A stretch of 64,000 bases of DNA, taken from assembly GCF_030622045.1 (NCBI RefSeq), contig NZ_CP130886.1, forward strand, positions 5,340,001 to 5,404,000, written 5' to 3'. Every line of letters begins with the position of its first letter. Within the stretch, counting starts at the first letter, position 1. The stretch comes from Planctellipticum variicoloris (GTDB lineage: Bacteria > Planctomycetota > Planctomycetia > Planctomycetales > Planctomycetaceae). The notes under the pieces are model-generated. The model made no database searches and was not told the origin of the DNA. It saw only the letters and a list, made by a program, of their open reading frames with translations. Positions 9,892 through 18,206 of the stretch are shown here, piece after piece. The translations under genes and the position numbers were made by a program.

Positions 9892-11214
9892 TCACCGCTC
9901 CGTGACGTTGCGCTGCACCGCAGACTTCTCACGCCCCACCTCCGTAATCAGCCGCGCCGACCGGCTGAACGTGAAGTAGTTCCACGCCCACTGCCACAGG
10001 ACCAGCACGCGGTTCTCGAAGCGGACAATCTGCATCAGATGCACGAACAGCCACAGCAGCCAGGCCACCAGCCCGCGAAACTTCCACCGCCCAAGCTGAG
10101 CCACCGCCGCCGAACGGCCGATCGTCGCCATGTTGCCGTAATCGAAATAGCGGAACGGCGGAGGCGACGGTCTTCCCTTGAGGCGTCCGACGATCAGCCG
10201 GGCGACATAAGTCCCCTGTTGAATCGCCACCGGCGCCACGCCGGGAAGCGGCTTGCCCTGCGTTGCGCCTTCGCGAGCATCCAGGCAGTGGGCCAGATCT
10301 CCAATCACAAACACGTCCGGATGCTGCGGCAACGTCAGGTCCGGCTGAACGATCACCCGCCCCGCGCGGTCCGGCTCGCAACCAGCCGCTCTGGCGAGCG
10401 TCGTACCCAGCGGCGATCCCTGAACGCCGGCCGCCCACAGCACCGTCTCGGCAGCAATCAGCTCGGTCGTCGCGCCGACCTGCAGCGTGATCCCGCCGTC
10501 GTCGACGCCTTGAACCTTCACCCCCAGCCGGACTTCAACCCCTTTCTCCCGCAATTTGCTTTCCGCCTCGTGCGACAAATCCTCAGGAAACGCCCCCAGG
10601 ACGCGCAGGGCCAGGTCGACCAGCACGATCCGGGCGTCGCGCGGATGAATCCGGCGGAACTCGCGTCGCAACGTATGAGCCGCAATCTCCGCCAGCGTGC
10701 CGGCGAGCTCCACTCCCGTCGGCCCCCCTCCGACGATCACGAACGTCAGCAGCGCCCGCTGACGGGCAGCATCGGTTTCTCGCTCGGCCTGCTCGAAAGC
10801 GGTCAGCACCCGCCGGCGGATGTCGAGAGCGTCTTCGATCGACTTCAGCCCCGGCGCCCGCGACGCCCACTGGTCCTGCCCGAAATAACTGGTCCGGGCC
10901 CCCGCGGCGACGATCAGCGAGTCGTATCCCAGGTGGCCATCCGCCAGCATCACCTTGCGACCGGCAAGGTCGAAATCGACCACATCCCCCAGCAGCACCC
11001 GGCAATTGCGCTGCCGTTTCAGTATGGCCCGCAGCGGAGCGGCGATGTTCCCCGGCGACAGCCCCCCGGTCGCCACCTGGTACAGCAGCGGCTGGAACAG
11101 ATGAAAGTTGCGACGGTCGACGAGCGTCACGTCGACGTCGGCCCCCCGCAGAGCCCGGGCGGCGTTCAAGCCGGCGAATCCCCCGCCGACAATAACGATG
11201 CGATGAAGCGACAT
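9892..11214 (-). CDS. ndh: Type II NADH:quinone oxidoreductase (NDH-2)
   Basis: A 440-residue flavoprotein. The N-terminus has the FAD-binding motif IVIVGGGFAGL (residues about 6-16), a second dinucleotide motif VIVGGGPTGVELAG lies near residue 160 for NADH, and DVFVIGDLAHCLD near 300 is the conserved FAD-contact segment. The C-terminal WLLWLFVHLMQIVRFENR region is the amphipathic/hydrophobic membrane anchor of NDH-2. Known reaction: electron transfer from NADH to quinone without proton pumping, at the cytoplasmic face of the inner membrane. ATG at 11214 (MSLHRIV) fits the family start; the longer frame adds ten residues. Confidence 0.92.
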   Translation of the reverse strand: MSLHRIVIVGGGFAGLNAARALRGADVDVTLVDRRNFHLFQPLLYQVATGGLSPGNIAAPLRAILKRQRNCRVLLGDVVDFDLAGRKVMLADGHLGYDSLIVAAGARTSYFGQDQWASRAPGLKSIEDALDIRRRVLTAFEQAERETDAARQRALLTFVIVGGGPTGVELAGTLAEIAAHTLRREFRRIHPRDARIVLVDLALRVLGAFPEDLSHEAESKLREKGVEVRLGVKVQGVDDGGITLQVGATTELIAAETVLWAAGVQGSPLGTTLARAAGCEPDRAGRVIVQPDLTLPQHPDVFVIGDLAHCLDAREGATQGKPLPGVAPVAIQQGTYVARLIVGRLKGRPSPPPFRYFDYGNMATIGRSAAVAQLGRWKFRGLVAWLLWLFVHLMQIVRFENRVLVLWQWAWNYFTFSRSARLITEVGREKSAVQRNVTER

Positions 11215-11417
11215 AGTGACCTCATCGTAGCCGACAATCGGCAAAACAAAAGGTTCGAAGCGCAGCCGCGCAGGCCGCCTGCGGCATGATCACCGCGGGC
11301 GCCCCGGCAGACTTAACCGGCAAAACCACCCGTCTGTGGGCTTCCCGTCCGAGATGCCCCGGACGTCAACCGCGACCACCCGGCGTCCCCGCCTCAGCAC
11401 GAACCGCCGATCCACCC

Positions 11418-12329
11418 TCAATACAGCCCCCTCTTGAACCGACTCCAGTCCTTCGGCGTAATCGGCGCCGGCTTCGGCTTCGGAGGCGCCGGCGAAGCAG
11501 CAGCCGGCACCGAATCGTCTGTGGCCACCGAAGCCCCGGACGCCGACTCCGCGCCGGATTCGGCCCGGGGATCGCCTTCACCGGCGACAGCGGACGCAGG
11601 CTCCGCAGCCGGCGCGCCCGGCGTCGGCGAGGGACGCGAAGACAAGCCGCTCCCCCCCAGCTCCCGCAACCGCCGACCCGTCTCCTCCCAGTCCGCCAGC
11701 ACCTCCGCCGGATCCTCGTCGCCAAACCGAAACCCCGCCTCCTCGAACTCCGCATACGGCCCCCGTCGACCGGCCCCATCCGCCCCCGACCCCCGGCCCT
11801 CCCGTTCGCGCCCCGTCCTCCCCGGCTCCAGAATCCCCGCCCAGAACTCCGACTCGAAATCCACCATCCCCTCCCGTCCGCTCCCCGCTCGCAACAACCC
11901 CGGCACGTCCGCCGGTTTCACCTCCGCAGGCAGACCCCGCAGATACCCCGGCCGCGCCTCCACCGGCCGCCCCTGCAACCACCCCCAGTACGCCTGCCAG
12001 ACCTCCACCCGCGTCCCGAACCGGCTCTCCAGCGTCGGCCACGACCGCGCCGAATGACGGTTGAACGCCATACACGTCGGAAACCGACCGCACACCTCCC
12101 CCACCCGGCTCAACTCCTCAAACAGCTCCTCGTCCGAGTAAATCGCCTTCGCCTTCCCCCGCGCCGACAGCCCCGCCGCCAGCCGCAGCTTCGTCCAGCT
12201 CCCCCACAACCGATCGATCTTCGACGGAGAAATCCCCGTCGCCTCCTGAAAGTCCCGCACGGTCAGATCCCCCCCGACCTTCCCCGCCACAACCTGCACC
12301 GCCCGCAGCAAATCGTCTCGCGTCAACAT
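11418..12329 (-). CDS. Homing-endonuclease-associated-repeat protein
   Basis: A 303-residue protein. Residues 1-50 (LLRAVQVVAGKVGG... RLWGSWTKLRLAAGL) match the helix-turn-helix-like homing-endonuclease-associated repeat; a second, weaker copy follows (SDEELFEELSRVGEVCGRFPTCMAFNRH). The C-terminal half is low complexity, rich in Ala, Pro, Gly and Glu, and ends with the basic KDWSRFKRGLY. ATG at 12329 follows GGGAGACG. No catalytic HNH motif is visible, so this is a DNA-binding-like protein, not an evident nuclease. It opens the accessory island and lies 300 bp from a Y1 transposase gene on the same strand. Confidence 0.7.
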   Translation of the reverse strand: MLTRDDLLRAVQVVAGKVGGDLTVRDFQEATGISPSKIDRLWGSWTKLRLAAGLSARGKAKAIYSDEELFEELSRVGEVCGRFPTCMAFNRHSARSWPTLESRFGTRVEVWQAYWGWLQGRPVEARPGYLRGLPAEVKPADVPGLLRAGSGREGMVDFESEFWAGILEPGRTGREREGRGSGADGAGRRGPYAEFEEAGFRFGDEDPAEVLADWEETGRRLRELGGSGLSSRPSPTPGAPAAEPASAVAGEGDPRAESGAESASGASVATDDSVPAAASPAPPKPKPAPITPKDWSRFKRGLY

Positions 12330-12485
12330 GTTACGTCTCCCGGAAAACGTCCACGGAGAAGCCCGCCATATCGGACGCCTCCATAAAGAGCCGTTTTGTT
12401 GCGCGGAATTCACAATTGGGCCAGTCGTCCGTGGCCAGTCGTCAGTCGTCAGTGGAGGCCCGTAAGGCACGCTCCCGCCCCCCCT

Positions 12486-12512
12486 CTTAGCCCCCCTCCA
12501 ATGGAGGGGGGC
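12486..12512 (+). repeat. REP-like palindrome, copy 1
   Basis: TTAGCCCCCCTCCAATGGAG followed by GGGGGCC forms a G/C-rich hairpin with arms CCCCCCTCCA and TGGAGGGGGG. The same element occurs at 13234-13261 (same orientation) and, reverse-complemented, at 13665-13692. All three flank the Y1 transposase gene, as REP elements do for their RAYT transposases. Confidence 0.75.
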
Positions 12513-12611
12513 CGCGCGCCGGAAGAGGCCGCGCGCCGGAAGAGGCCGCGCGCCGGAAGAGGCCGCGCGCCGGAAGAGGCCGCGCGCCGGAAGAGGCCGC
12601 GCGCCGGAAGA
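12510..12611 (+). repeat. Six perfect tandem copies of a 17-bp unit
   Basis: The unit GGCCGCGCGCCGGAAGA is repeated exactly six times from 12510 to 12611 and starts inside the right arm of the palindrome. It has no spacers, so it is not a CRISPR. A 17-bp period is not a multiple of three and the array is outside the transposase gene, which ends 25 bp further on. Confidence 0.9.
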
Positions 12612-12635
12612 AGCCAGGCGCCGCCCGTCAACGCA

Positions 12636-13124
12636 TCACGGCAACTCGATGAAGTCCCAAGGTTTCGCCGCCCACCCCCGTTCCGTGTTATGCCGCTCGA
12701 CATACGCAATCCGCGTCATCAGCGACGCCGTCGAGAAGCAGAACCGCTTGTCGTACTTGACTGTCCAGATCGGACGTCCCGGACGGAGTCCGTACCGGAC
12801 GGCTTCCTTCGCGCACTTCACGACCCACGGCACCTCCCACCGCGACGGCCCGACGACGAAGTGGACGTGCCACGTCTGCACGGTCAGCGCCAGCACGCGC
12901 TGCTGCAACCGGTCGATGAGCGACCGCCCGAGCATCCCTCCGATCTCGTGCCACCGGCTCGGATCGAAGCGATAGACGGGATACTTCAACCGCTCCCGGT
13001 CCGCGTTCTCCAGCTCCGGATCGGCTGGGTAGGTGATCCCGTCATCGACCCACCCGCGCGGATCCCCCCGCAGCCAGGTCCCATACGTCGTCATGGTCAC
13101 CATGACCCCATGAATCTCCCGCAT
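12636..13124 (-). CDS. Y1 (HUH) transposase of the REP-associated tyrosine transposase type
   Basis: A 162-residue protein with the HUH metal-binding motif HVHFVV (residues 86-91) and a candidate catalytic Tyr in RIAYVERHN (Tyr141), followed by PWDFIELP. This is the TnpA_REP/IS200-like layout. The ATG at 13124 follows GGAG eight bases upstream; a longer frame to 13214 adds non-family sequence. Family knowledge: RAYTs cut and join single-stranded REP palindromes and are usually single-copy, immobile genes. The REP-like palindromes beside it support this. It could instead be an IS200/IS605 remnant, but no classical ends were seen. Confidence 0.75.
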   Translation of the reverse strand: MREIHGVMVTMTTYGTWLRGDPRGWVDDGITYPADPELENADRERLKYPVYRFDPSRWHEIGGMLGRSLIDRLQQRVLALTVQTWHVHFVVGPSRWEVPWVVKCAKEAVRYGLRPGRPIWTVKYDKRFCFSTASLMTRIAYVERHNTERGWAAKPWDFIELP

Positions 13125-13232
13125 GGCAGAACTCCGCGCGAAAAGTGGACTTCTGTGTATTGCGCCGCATAACGTACCGCCCGTCCACATCTCTGTCACC
13201 AGGAATCCCAGCATTTTTTCTTCTCTTCTTAT

Positions 13233-13692
13233 CTTAGCCCCCCTCCAGTGGAGGGGGGCCGATTACGGAGGGAGGCCTAATGACGCACGCGAGGCGGCAT
13301 CACGGAGGGGGGCCGATTTACGGAGGGGTGCAACGCGCGGGAAAGGGGCCCGATCATTGAAAGAGGCCCGATTACGGAGGGGGGCCTGACAACGCACGCG
13401 AGGCGACAACACGAAGTGCGTCTCGCACGTCAAATGCACGCCTCATCGCGGAGGAAGCCTGCTGACGGACGCGATCCCTCGGAACGCCTTCGCGCATTCG
13501 GTCCGCCTGGCGCGATCGGTCCCCCGTGGGGGTGGATCGGTCACCCTCCTGGTGCACCGATCCGTGCATGATTCACCGGTCACAGCGTGCGATCAGCCCC
13601 CTTGCGCGAACGGACCCGCTGCACGATCGGACCCCGGTTGGTGGATCGGACCCCGGTGCGCGATCGGCCCCCCTCCATTGGAGGGGGGCTAA
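13233..13692. repeat. REP-like palindromes and degenerate derivatives
   Basis: Copy 2 of the palindrome lies at 13234-13261 and copy 3, inverted, at 13665-13692. Between them are broken copies of GATTACGGAGGGGGGCC (near 13262, 13312 and 13370), two copies of a GACGCACGCGAGGCG-like stretch (near 13279 and 13390), and several GATCGGACCCCGG-like units near 13621-13665. No gene is seen. The inverted arrangement of copies 2 and 3 resembles a REPIN-type pair, but 400 bp apart. Confidence 0.65.
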
Positions 13693-14137
13693 GAGGGTGA
13701 AGAGGGAGTTGGGCGAACTGCATCCCCCACCACCCCAGCCCCGCACGTCGTAACTCTTCTCTGCGAAGCCCGAAGCCCGAATCCCGAAGCCCGATCCGAG
13801 CCATTGCACTCTGCACAGCCGTGTGGTACTTCTCAGCAACACACGTGCGGACTGAACGCCCCGGCCCGCCGGGTGGGGCCGGTCCGCCCGCCGGTCCGAG
13901 AGGTGACACACCGTCGGAGTCCCGATCGCATGCCATCCGTCACGCTCTCCGGGGGTCCCAGGCGGCCCGGCCGCGGCCGGTCTGTGTCGTCCGGGAGGCA
14001 CAGGTTGGTCGTCCGCGATCGACCTGTGTCGCACAGCGACAGGAGGTTGACGGCAAAGGTGCCGATCCACGTCGCCGACCACTGCAGCCACTTCGGTCGG
14101 CCTCGTTTGTTTCCTCGCGGCACGAAGGGAGGACCAG
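13693..14137. other. 445 bp gap downstream of the group II intron
   Basis: Contains short repeats of GAAGCCCGAATCCC near 13767-13796 and no gene that I recognise; a minus-strand open frame across 13833-14137 has no family match. On the minus strand this is the 3' exon side of the intron. Confidence 0.45.
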
Positions 14138-14181
14138 ATAGGGGTAGGGAAGCCCCATTGGCTTGGGGCTCCCCTCCCTCC

Positions 14182-14214
14182 GAACCGGACGGGCGGATCT
14201 CCCGCATCCGGCTC
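14182..14214 (-). ncRNA. Group II intron domain V
   Basis: On the minus strand the sequence starts GAGCCGGATGCGGGAGATCC and ends CCGTCCGGTTC: a 33-nt hairpin with the catalytic AGC triad, a GAGA-type tetraloop and a bulge on the 3' side, closely matching the domain V consensus. It lies 13 bases after the maturase stop codon. Confidence 0.85.
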
Positions 14215-14227
14215 TCCGGTTGATGGT

Positions 14228-15562
14228 TTACCTTCGTGAGGATTGACAGGCCAACGCATGGGCTGCGGCGAGACTGAACAGCCCCTGCTCGGCGAAGTAG
14301 CGGTTCGGCCAGGCAAAGCAATCGGACGGTTTGCGGGCCACGCCGCGTCCGCCGCAACGGCGACGCAACAGACTCCGCAGACGCATCCGCAGCCAGCCAT
14401 CCAGGGTTTTGTAGTCCGAGCGCCTGCTGCCGTGCTGGAAGTACGCGAACCAGCCGCGGAGCGACCGGTTCACGCGAAACACGATGCGCTGCAACGACGC
14501 GCCGGAAGTCCGACGTGTCTGTCGACGCAGCGTGTCCTTCAACGTCTGCAGGCTCTTCGAGCGGGGCCAGTGCTTTTCGCCGGCGAATTCGTACCCCAGA
14601 AACGCAAAGCTCTCCGCACGCACATCGACGATCCGCGTTTTCGTCGGGTGCAGCGTCAGACCGTTATCGGCCACCCACTCCCGCACGAGATCCAGAGCGT
14701 GCGACGCCTCGGCGGCGGTGCGGCACAGGATCACGAAATCATCGGCGTAACGCACCATCTGCAGACCGGCAGCGGCCAGCAGATGGTCCAGCGGATCGAG
14801 GTAGATGTTGCTCAGCAGCGGACTGAGGACCGCCCCCTGCGGGGCTCCGGCCTCGGGGGTCCACGACTTCGCGTCCTCAATGATCCCTGCGGTCAGGAAC
14901 GATTCGATCAGCGATAACACACGGCCGTCCGCCAGTTTCTCCCGCAGACGCAGCAGCAACCGATCATGGGGGATCGAATCGAAATATCCCTTCAGGTCGG
15001 CGTCCACCACGTGGACATAGCCAGCCTTCAGGAGTTGATCCACCCGTCGAAGCGCGTCCTTGCAGCCGCGGCCCGGCCGGAAGCCGTAACTCTGGTCGGC
15101 AAAGTCGCGTTCGAAGATCGGCTCGATCACGTTCACCACTGCCGCCTGCACGACGCGGTCCCGCACCGTGGGAATCCCCAAGGGGCGGGTCTCGCTTGTG
15201 CCGGGTTTGGGAATGTGAACGCGGCGGATCGCCTGCGGTCGATACGTATCGTCTTTGAGGGCGTCCGACAGCCGCCAGAGAGCGTCTGGAAGCTGTGCGG
15301 AGAACTCGTCGACAGTCACGTGATCCACGCCGGCGGCGCCCTTCTTGCGCGCCACCTGCTGCAGGGCCGCCAGCAGATTCCGCTCGGCGAACACCTTGTC
15401 ATACAGCCGGAACCATTTGCCTCCTTCCACTCCCTCGACGAGAGCCGTCAACATGCGCACGGTCCAGACGCACGGTTTCGCGCACGCCCACAGGCGCGAC
15501 GCTGTTCCGGCTTGTTGAGCCCGCGGCACTGCCGCCGGTGGGACTTCCGCTGGTCTGGTCAT
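14228..15562 (-). CDS. ltrA: Group II intron reverse transcriptase/maturase
   Basis: A 444-residue protein with reverse transcriptase motifs: IPKPGTSETRPLGIPTVRDR, QSYGFRPGRGCKDAL, VVDADLKGYFDSIPHD, AGAPQGAVLSPLLSN and the active-site YADD (VRYADDFVIL). A maturase/domain X part follows (RVNRSLRGWFAYFQHGSRRSD) and the C-terminus ends in SLAAAHALACQSSRR. No HNH endonuclease domain is present. ATG at 15562 follows GGAAGGCGAC; the longer frame up to 15712 reads through structured intron RNA sequence. The protein should splice and mobilise its host intron. Confidence 0.92.
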   Translation of the reverse strand: MTRPAEVPPAAVPRAQQAGTASRLWACAKPCVWTVRMLTALVEGVEGGKWFRLYDKVFAERNLLAALQQVARKKGAAGVDHVTVDEFSAQLPDALWRLSDALKDDTYRPQAIRRVHIPKPGTSETRPLGIPTVRDRVVQAAVVNVIEPIFERDFADQSYGFRPGRGCKDALRRVDQLLKAGYVHVVDADLKGYFDSIPHDRLLLRLREKLADGRVLSLIESFLTAGIIEDAKSWTPEAGAPQGAVLSPLLSNIYLDPLDHLLAAAGLQMVRYADDFVILCRTAAEASHALDLVREWVADNGLTLHPTKTRIVDVRAESFAFLGYEFAGEKHWPRSKSLQTLKDTLRRQTRRTSGASLQRIVFRVNRSLRGWFAYFQHGSRRSDYKTLDGWLRMRLRSLLRRRCGGRGVARKPSDCFAWPNRYFAEQGLFSLAAAHALACQSSRR

Positions 15563-16103
15563 GTCGCCTTCCATCTTCCTGGAGCCCTTCGCTCCCCCGG
15601 AGTTACCCGGCTTCGTCGCTACTATGGCTCCTCTGACTCCTGACCGGGTCAGTCCCTCCCGGTCAGGTCTCTTTGCGTCATGTGTTCGAACTTCCGGCCA
15701 TTCCGCCTCCAACCACCTGATGGCTCCGCCGATCGCTTTGACACGTTACCCTTCAGCGTCGACGGCTTCCGGATCGCTCCGGTCTGGGCTTCACCTTAAG
15801 AGGGCAGGCTCGCCAAACCACCCGGCCGAATCGAGTTCACTTGCGTTGCGGACTGGCCATTCGCCTCCCGATGCTCCCCACCCCGCCTCGCGGCGACGCA
15901 GTTTCGGTCGGCTACAGGCCGGAGAACGTCTACCTGAGGAGGACTTCCACCTCCCTGTTCGAACACACTTGCAAACGCACCCTCCTCTGGCGTTGCCACC
16001 CCGGTAGGACGCAGACGTACAACCGGGGCTGCCTGCGGCGACCCACCAGCCAGGCGGCAACAAGTCTATATACAATAATATCTTGCGATTTTTCTTGAGA
16101 TTC

Positions 16104-16230
16104 AGTTGCGACGTTGACGGCATCGCACGGTGGGCAGTCCCCAGGACCAGGAATTCAGTTGCGACTTACGTTTGTTGTTGCGACTTTAAAATTGAGTTGC
16201 GACTTCTATTCTCTCGGCTAGACTGGGAGT
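16104..16230 (+). promoter_or_regulatory. Promoter/operator of the AbiE-like operon: direct repeats of GTTGCGACTT
   Basis: The core GCGACTT begins at 16161, 16180 and 16199, exactly 19 bp apart, and a fourth variant (AGTTGCGACGTT) lies at 16104-16115. The last copy overlaps a possible -35 (TTGCGA, 16197-16202); TAGACT (16219-16224) is a possible -10 at 16-bp spacing. That would place transcription start near the ATG at 16231, suggesting a leaderless message, and GGGAG is only one base from the ATG. AbiEi-type regulators are known to bind repeats in their own promoter, so autoregulation is a reasonable inference. Confidence 0.6.
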
Positions 16231-17334
16231 ATGGATCAGCAAATCGATGGATGGTGGCTTTCGAACTTCGGCTCCTTTGAGGAGCAATCGGGGCCCTTTG
16301 ACTACCGGAGCTTAGACGGCAGGACCGTCCTCGAAGTGAAACGCGTCTTGGACGGCAGTCGAGGGTTGCATGCGGCTGCCATGCAACTCGCCATGTCTTT
16401 GAATGAAACCCCGTTCATAAAACGTGCGTGCCTCGTCATGGGGCGCACTCGAATGTCTCGCTCACGCATTGAGAAGGAATGGAATTCTGTCAAGTCGGTA
16501 CTTCATCCTTCGATCGCAGACCGCCTCGCAATCATCCTCGTCGAACACGACGCAACGTGGGTCGAACCCAATGAACCGTTCCTGCGAAGGATCGCAGACC
16601 ACTTCGAGTACAGATGGAAGAGTGGACAATCCGCGTTAGCCGAGCCAATGCCTCAAACCCCGGGGCAAAAACACTACGAAATCGCCAAAGTTCTGCTGAG
16701 CCGATGGCTCACGAGGCAGGGCCCGATTCCCGTCGGAGAACTGGCTGGCGTCGTCGGTTGCAGTTACCCCACAGTGCGCAAGTCGCTTGACGATTCCGCC
16801 CTCGGCGACAATTTGACAACGACATCAAGCCGATCCGTCGAACTGAGGATGTTTCCTCATGTGTTATGGAGCGAATTGGTGGCACTGGCGCCGAAGATGC
16901 GGCGTTCCCTGCGGTATCGCGATCGTTCTGGCGACAAGCCATCGCCTCAGAGCCTGCTCGCGCGATTGGAGCGCAACCACCCCGCAAAGATCGCGATGGG
17001 AGGAGTCGTATCGGCGAGAGACTGGGATCCGGACTTCGATCTGCATGGAACGCCACGAATCGATCTCGTGTGCCACGCGCCGGATGGCGAATTCGATCTC
17101 AGCTTCGTAAAGAGACTTGATCCCGCACTGGAGCGGACGGACGACGCCAACAGGTCGCCAGTTCTCGTGGTCCACATACTGCAACGGGCATCGTCACTCT
17201 TCGTGGAACGGCCCGGCACAAGAATTCCGCTGGCTGATCCGGTCGAGACTGCTTTAGATCTCTATGATCTCTCGCTGACGGTCCAGGCGAACGAGCTCCT
17301 CTCACGTCTCCGTCCCGAGGCGCGTCTCGCATGA
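16231..17334 (+). CDS. AbiEi-like HTH regulator/antitoxin with possible nuclease-like N-terminus
   Basis: A 367-residue protein. Middle region (about 148-190) has a winged-helix pattern (LLSRWLTRQGPIPVGELAGV, VGCSYPTVRKSLDD). The C-terminus (PVLVVHILQRASSLFVERPG, then ADPVETALDLYDL) resembles the C-terminal part of AbiEi antitoxin-type regulators. The N-terminal 120 residues contain D24 and E35-V-K37 (PFDYRSLDGRTVLEVKR) followed by a helix (GLHAAAMQLAMSL), a pattern that could be a PD-(D/E)XK fold; this is inference. Its stop overlaps the start of the nucleotidyltransferase gene by 4 bp (ATGA), as in known abiE operons. Likely antitoxin and autorepressor. Confidence 0.6.
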   Translation: MDQQIDGWWLSNFGSFEEQSGPFDYRSLDGRTVLEVKRVLDGSRGLHAAAMQLAMSLNETPFIKRACLVMGRTRMSRSRIEKEWNSVKSVLHPSIADRLAIILVEHDATWVEPNEPFLRRIADHFEYRWKSGQSALAEPMPQTPGQKHYEIAKVLLSRWLTRQGPIPVGELAGVVGCSYPTVRKSLDDSALGDNLTTTSSRSVELRMFPHVLWSELVALAPKMRRSLRYRDRSGDKPSPQSLLARLERNHPAKIAMGGVVSARDWDPDFDLHGTPRIDLVCHAPDGEFDLSFVKRLDPALERTDDANRSPVLVVHILQRASSLFVERPGTRIPLADPVETALDLYDLSLTVQANELLSRLRPEARLA

Positions 17335-18206
17335 ACCAGCTTGATCCACAACAGCTCTTTGTGCGAATCGCCCAAGACATCCCGCAGGAGCTACGCCAGC
17401 ATCTCTTCGTGACTGGGAGTCTTGCGGCGGCCTACCACTACAAGGCAAGACTGGGTGGCCAAGGCATCAATACCAAGGATGCCGACCTGGTCGTTCACCC
17501 CGCGGGCGACACCAACTCGTGCGGGGAGATGACAACGCGATTGCGAGGAAACGGCTGGCAGAATACCAGCGAGTGCTACCCTCGGCAGACCGCTGAGCCC
17601 GAAACCGACCTGCGGGCGATTCGCTTGTTCCCGCCCGGATCACGCGAGTACTTCATCGAGTTCCTCAACATACCGCAGAAGGACCAGGGCGAAGCCAAGC
17701 TCTGGATTCCCATCGAACTGAACGACGGATGGTACGGGCTCCCCAGTTTCCGGTTCCTCGGAATCGCATCGATGGACCGCCTGACATCGGACGTTGGGCT
17801 GGAGTATGCCCGGCCGTCCATGATGGCCCTCGCCAATCTGCTCTCTCATCCGGAAGTTGGAACCGTTCGCATCGAGTCCGGCGAAATGCGTGGCGTCCTT
17901 CGCTCGGCCAAGGATCTGGGCCGGGTCATCGCGTTGGCGCGGCTCGAAGGGCGAGACGGAACGGCCGCTTGGATTAACGAATGGCGTCGCGCGATGGAGG
18001 AGTGTTTTCCCGCTAAGCAGGGCGAACTCCTCTCCCGGCTCGGCAGCGGTTTGGAAGAGCTGCTTTCCGACGAGAACGCACTGAAAGATGCTTGGAAGAC
18101 TACTGACGTTGGACTGCTGAATGGACTGGACGTGACCGCTCAGATGCTAAAGGCAACCGGCGACCGATTACTCGATGACGTCATTCGTCCTCTTCGAGAC
18201 ACCTGA
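17331..18206 (+). CDS. AbiEii-like nucleotidyltransferase (candidate toxin)
   Basis: A 291-residue protein with the nucleotidyltransferase signature: FVTGSLAAAYHY (GS at 29-30) followed by TKDADLVVHP (D50, D52). The rest (FIEFLNIPQKDQ, GLPSFRFLGI, RPSMMALANLLSHP, KDLGRVIALARLEGRDG) resembles AbiEii-type toxins, where the enzyme transfers nucleotides to tRNA or other targets. The start is inside the stop of the preceding gene, so the pair should be translationally coupled, antitoxin first. I cannot tell the target. The gene is intact, in contrast to the decayed nucleotidyltransferase at 7 kb. Confidence 0.7.
   Translation: MNQLDPQQLFVRIAQDIPQELRQHLFVTGSLAAAYHYKARLGGQGINTKDADLVVHPAGDTNSCGEMTTRLRGNGWQNTSECYPRQTAEPETDLRAIRLFPPGSREYFIEFLNIPQKDQGEAKLWIPIELNDGWYGLPSFRFLGIASMDRLTSDVGLEYARPSMMALANLLSHPEVGTVRIESGEMRGVLRSAKDLGRVIALARLEGRDGTAAWINEWRRAMEECFPAKQGELLSRLGSGLEELLSDENALKDAWKTTDVGLLNGLDVTAQMLKATGDRLLDDVIRPLRDT

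Larger units (their letters stand above)
14138..15980 (-). mobile_element. Group II intron with reverse transcriptase
   Basis: Read on the minus strand, a GTGCG start (15980) is followed by a structured leader containing GTGGAAGTCCTCC, then the maturase gene, then a domain V-like hairpin at 14182-14214 and a domain VI-like stem GGGGAGCCCC...GGGGCTTCCC ending in CCCCTAT at about 14138. The size, about 1.84 kb, fits a compact bacterial intron. The 3' end is well supported by domains V and VI; the 5' end rests on the GTGCG motif and could be off by some bases. A hairpin (CCCCGGT/ACCGGGG, 15999-16028) lies just upstream in the 5' exon, as for class C introns that insert after terminator-like hairpins. 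Confidence 0.8.

Noticed and set aside
9715-11289. Antisense open frame of 524 codons opposite ndh
   Set aside because: Arg/Pro/Gln-rich, no family match, and ndh motifs lie on the minus strand.
12510-12611. CRISPR array
   Set aside because: Units are adjacent with no spacers and no cas genes are nearby.
13833-14357. Minus-strand frame of 174 codons overlapping the intron 3' end
   Set aside because: Crosses the intron boundary and domain V and has no family content.
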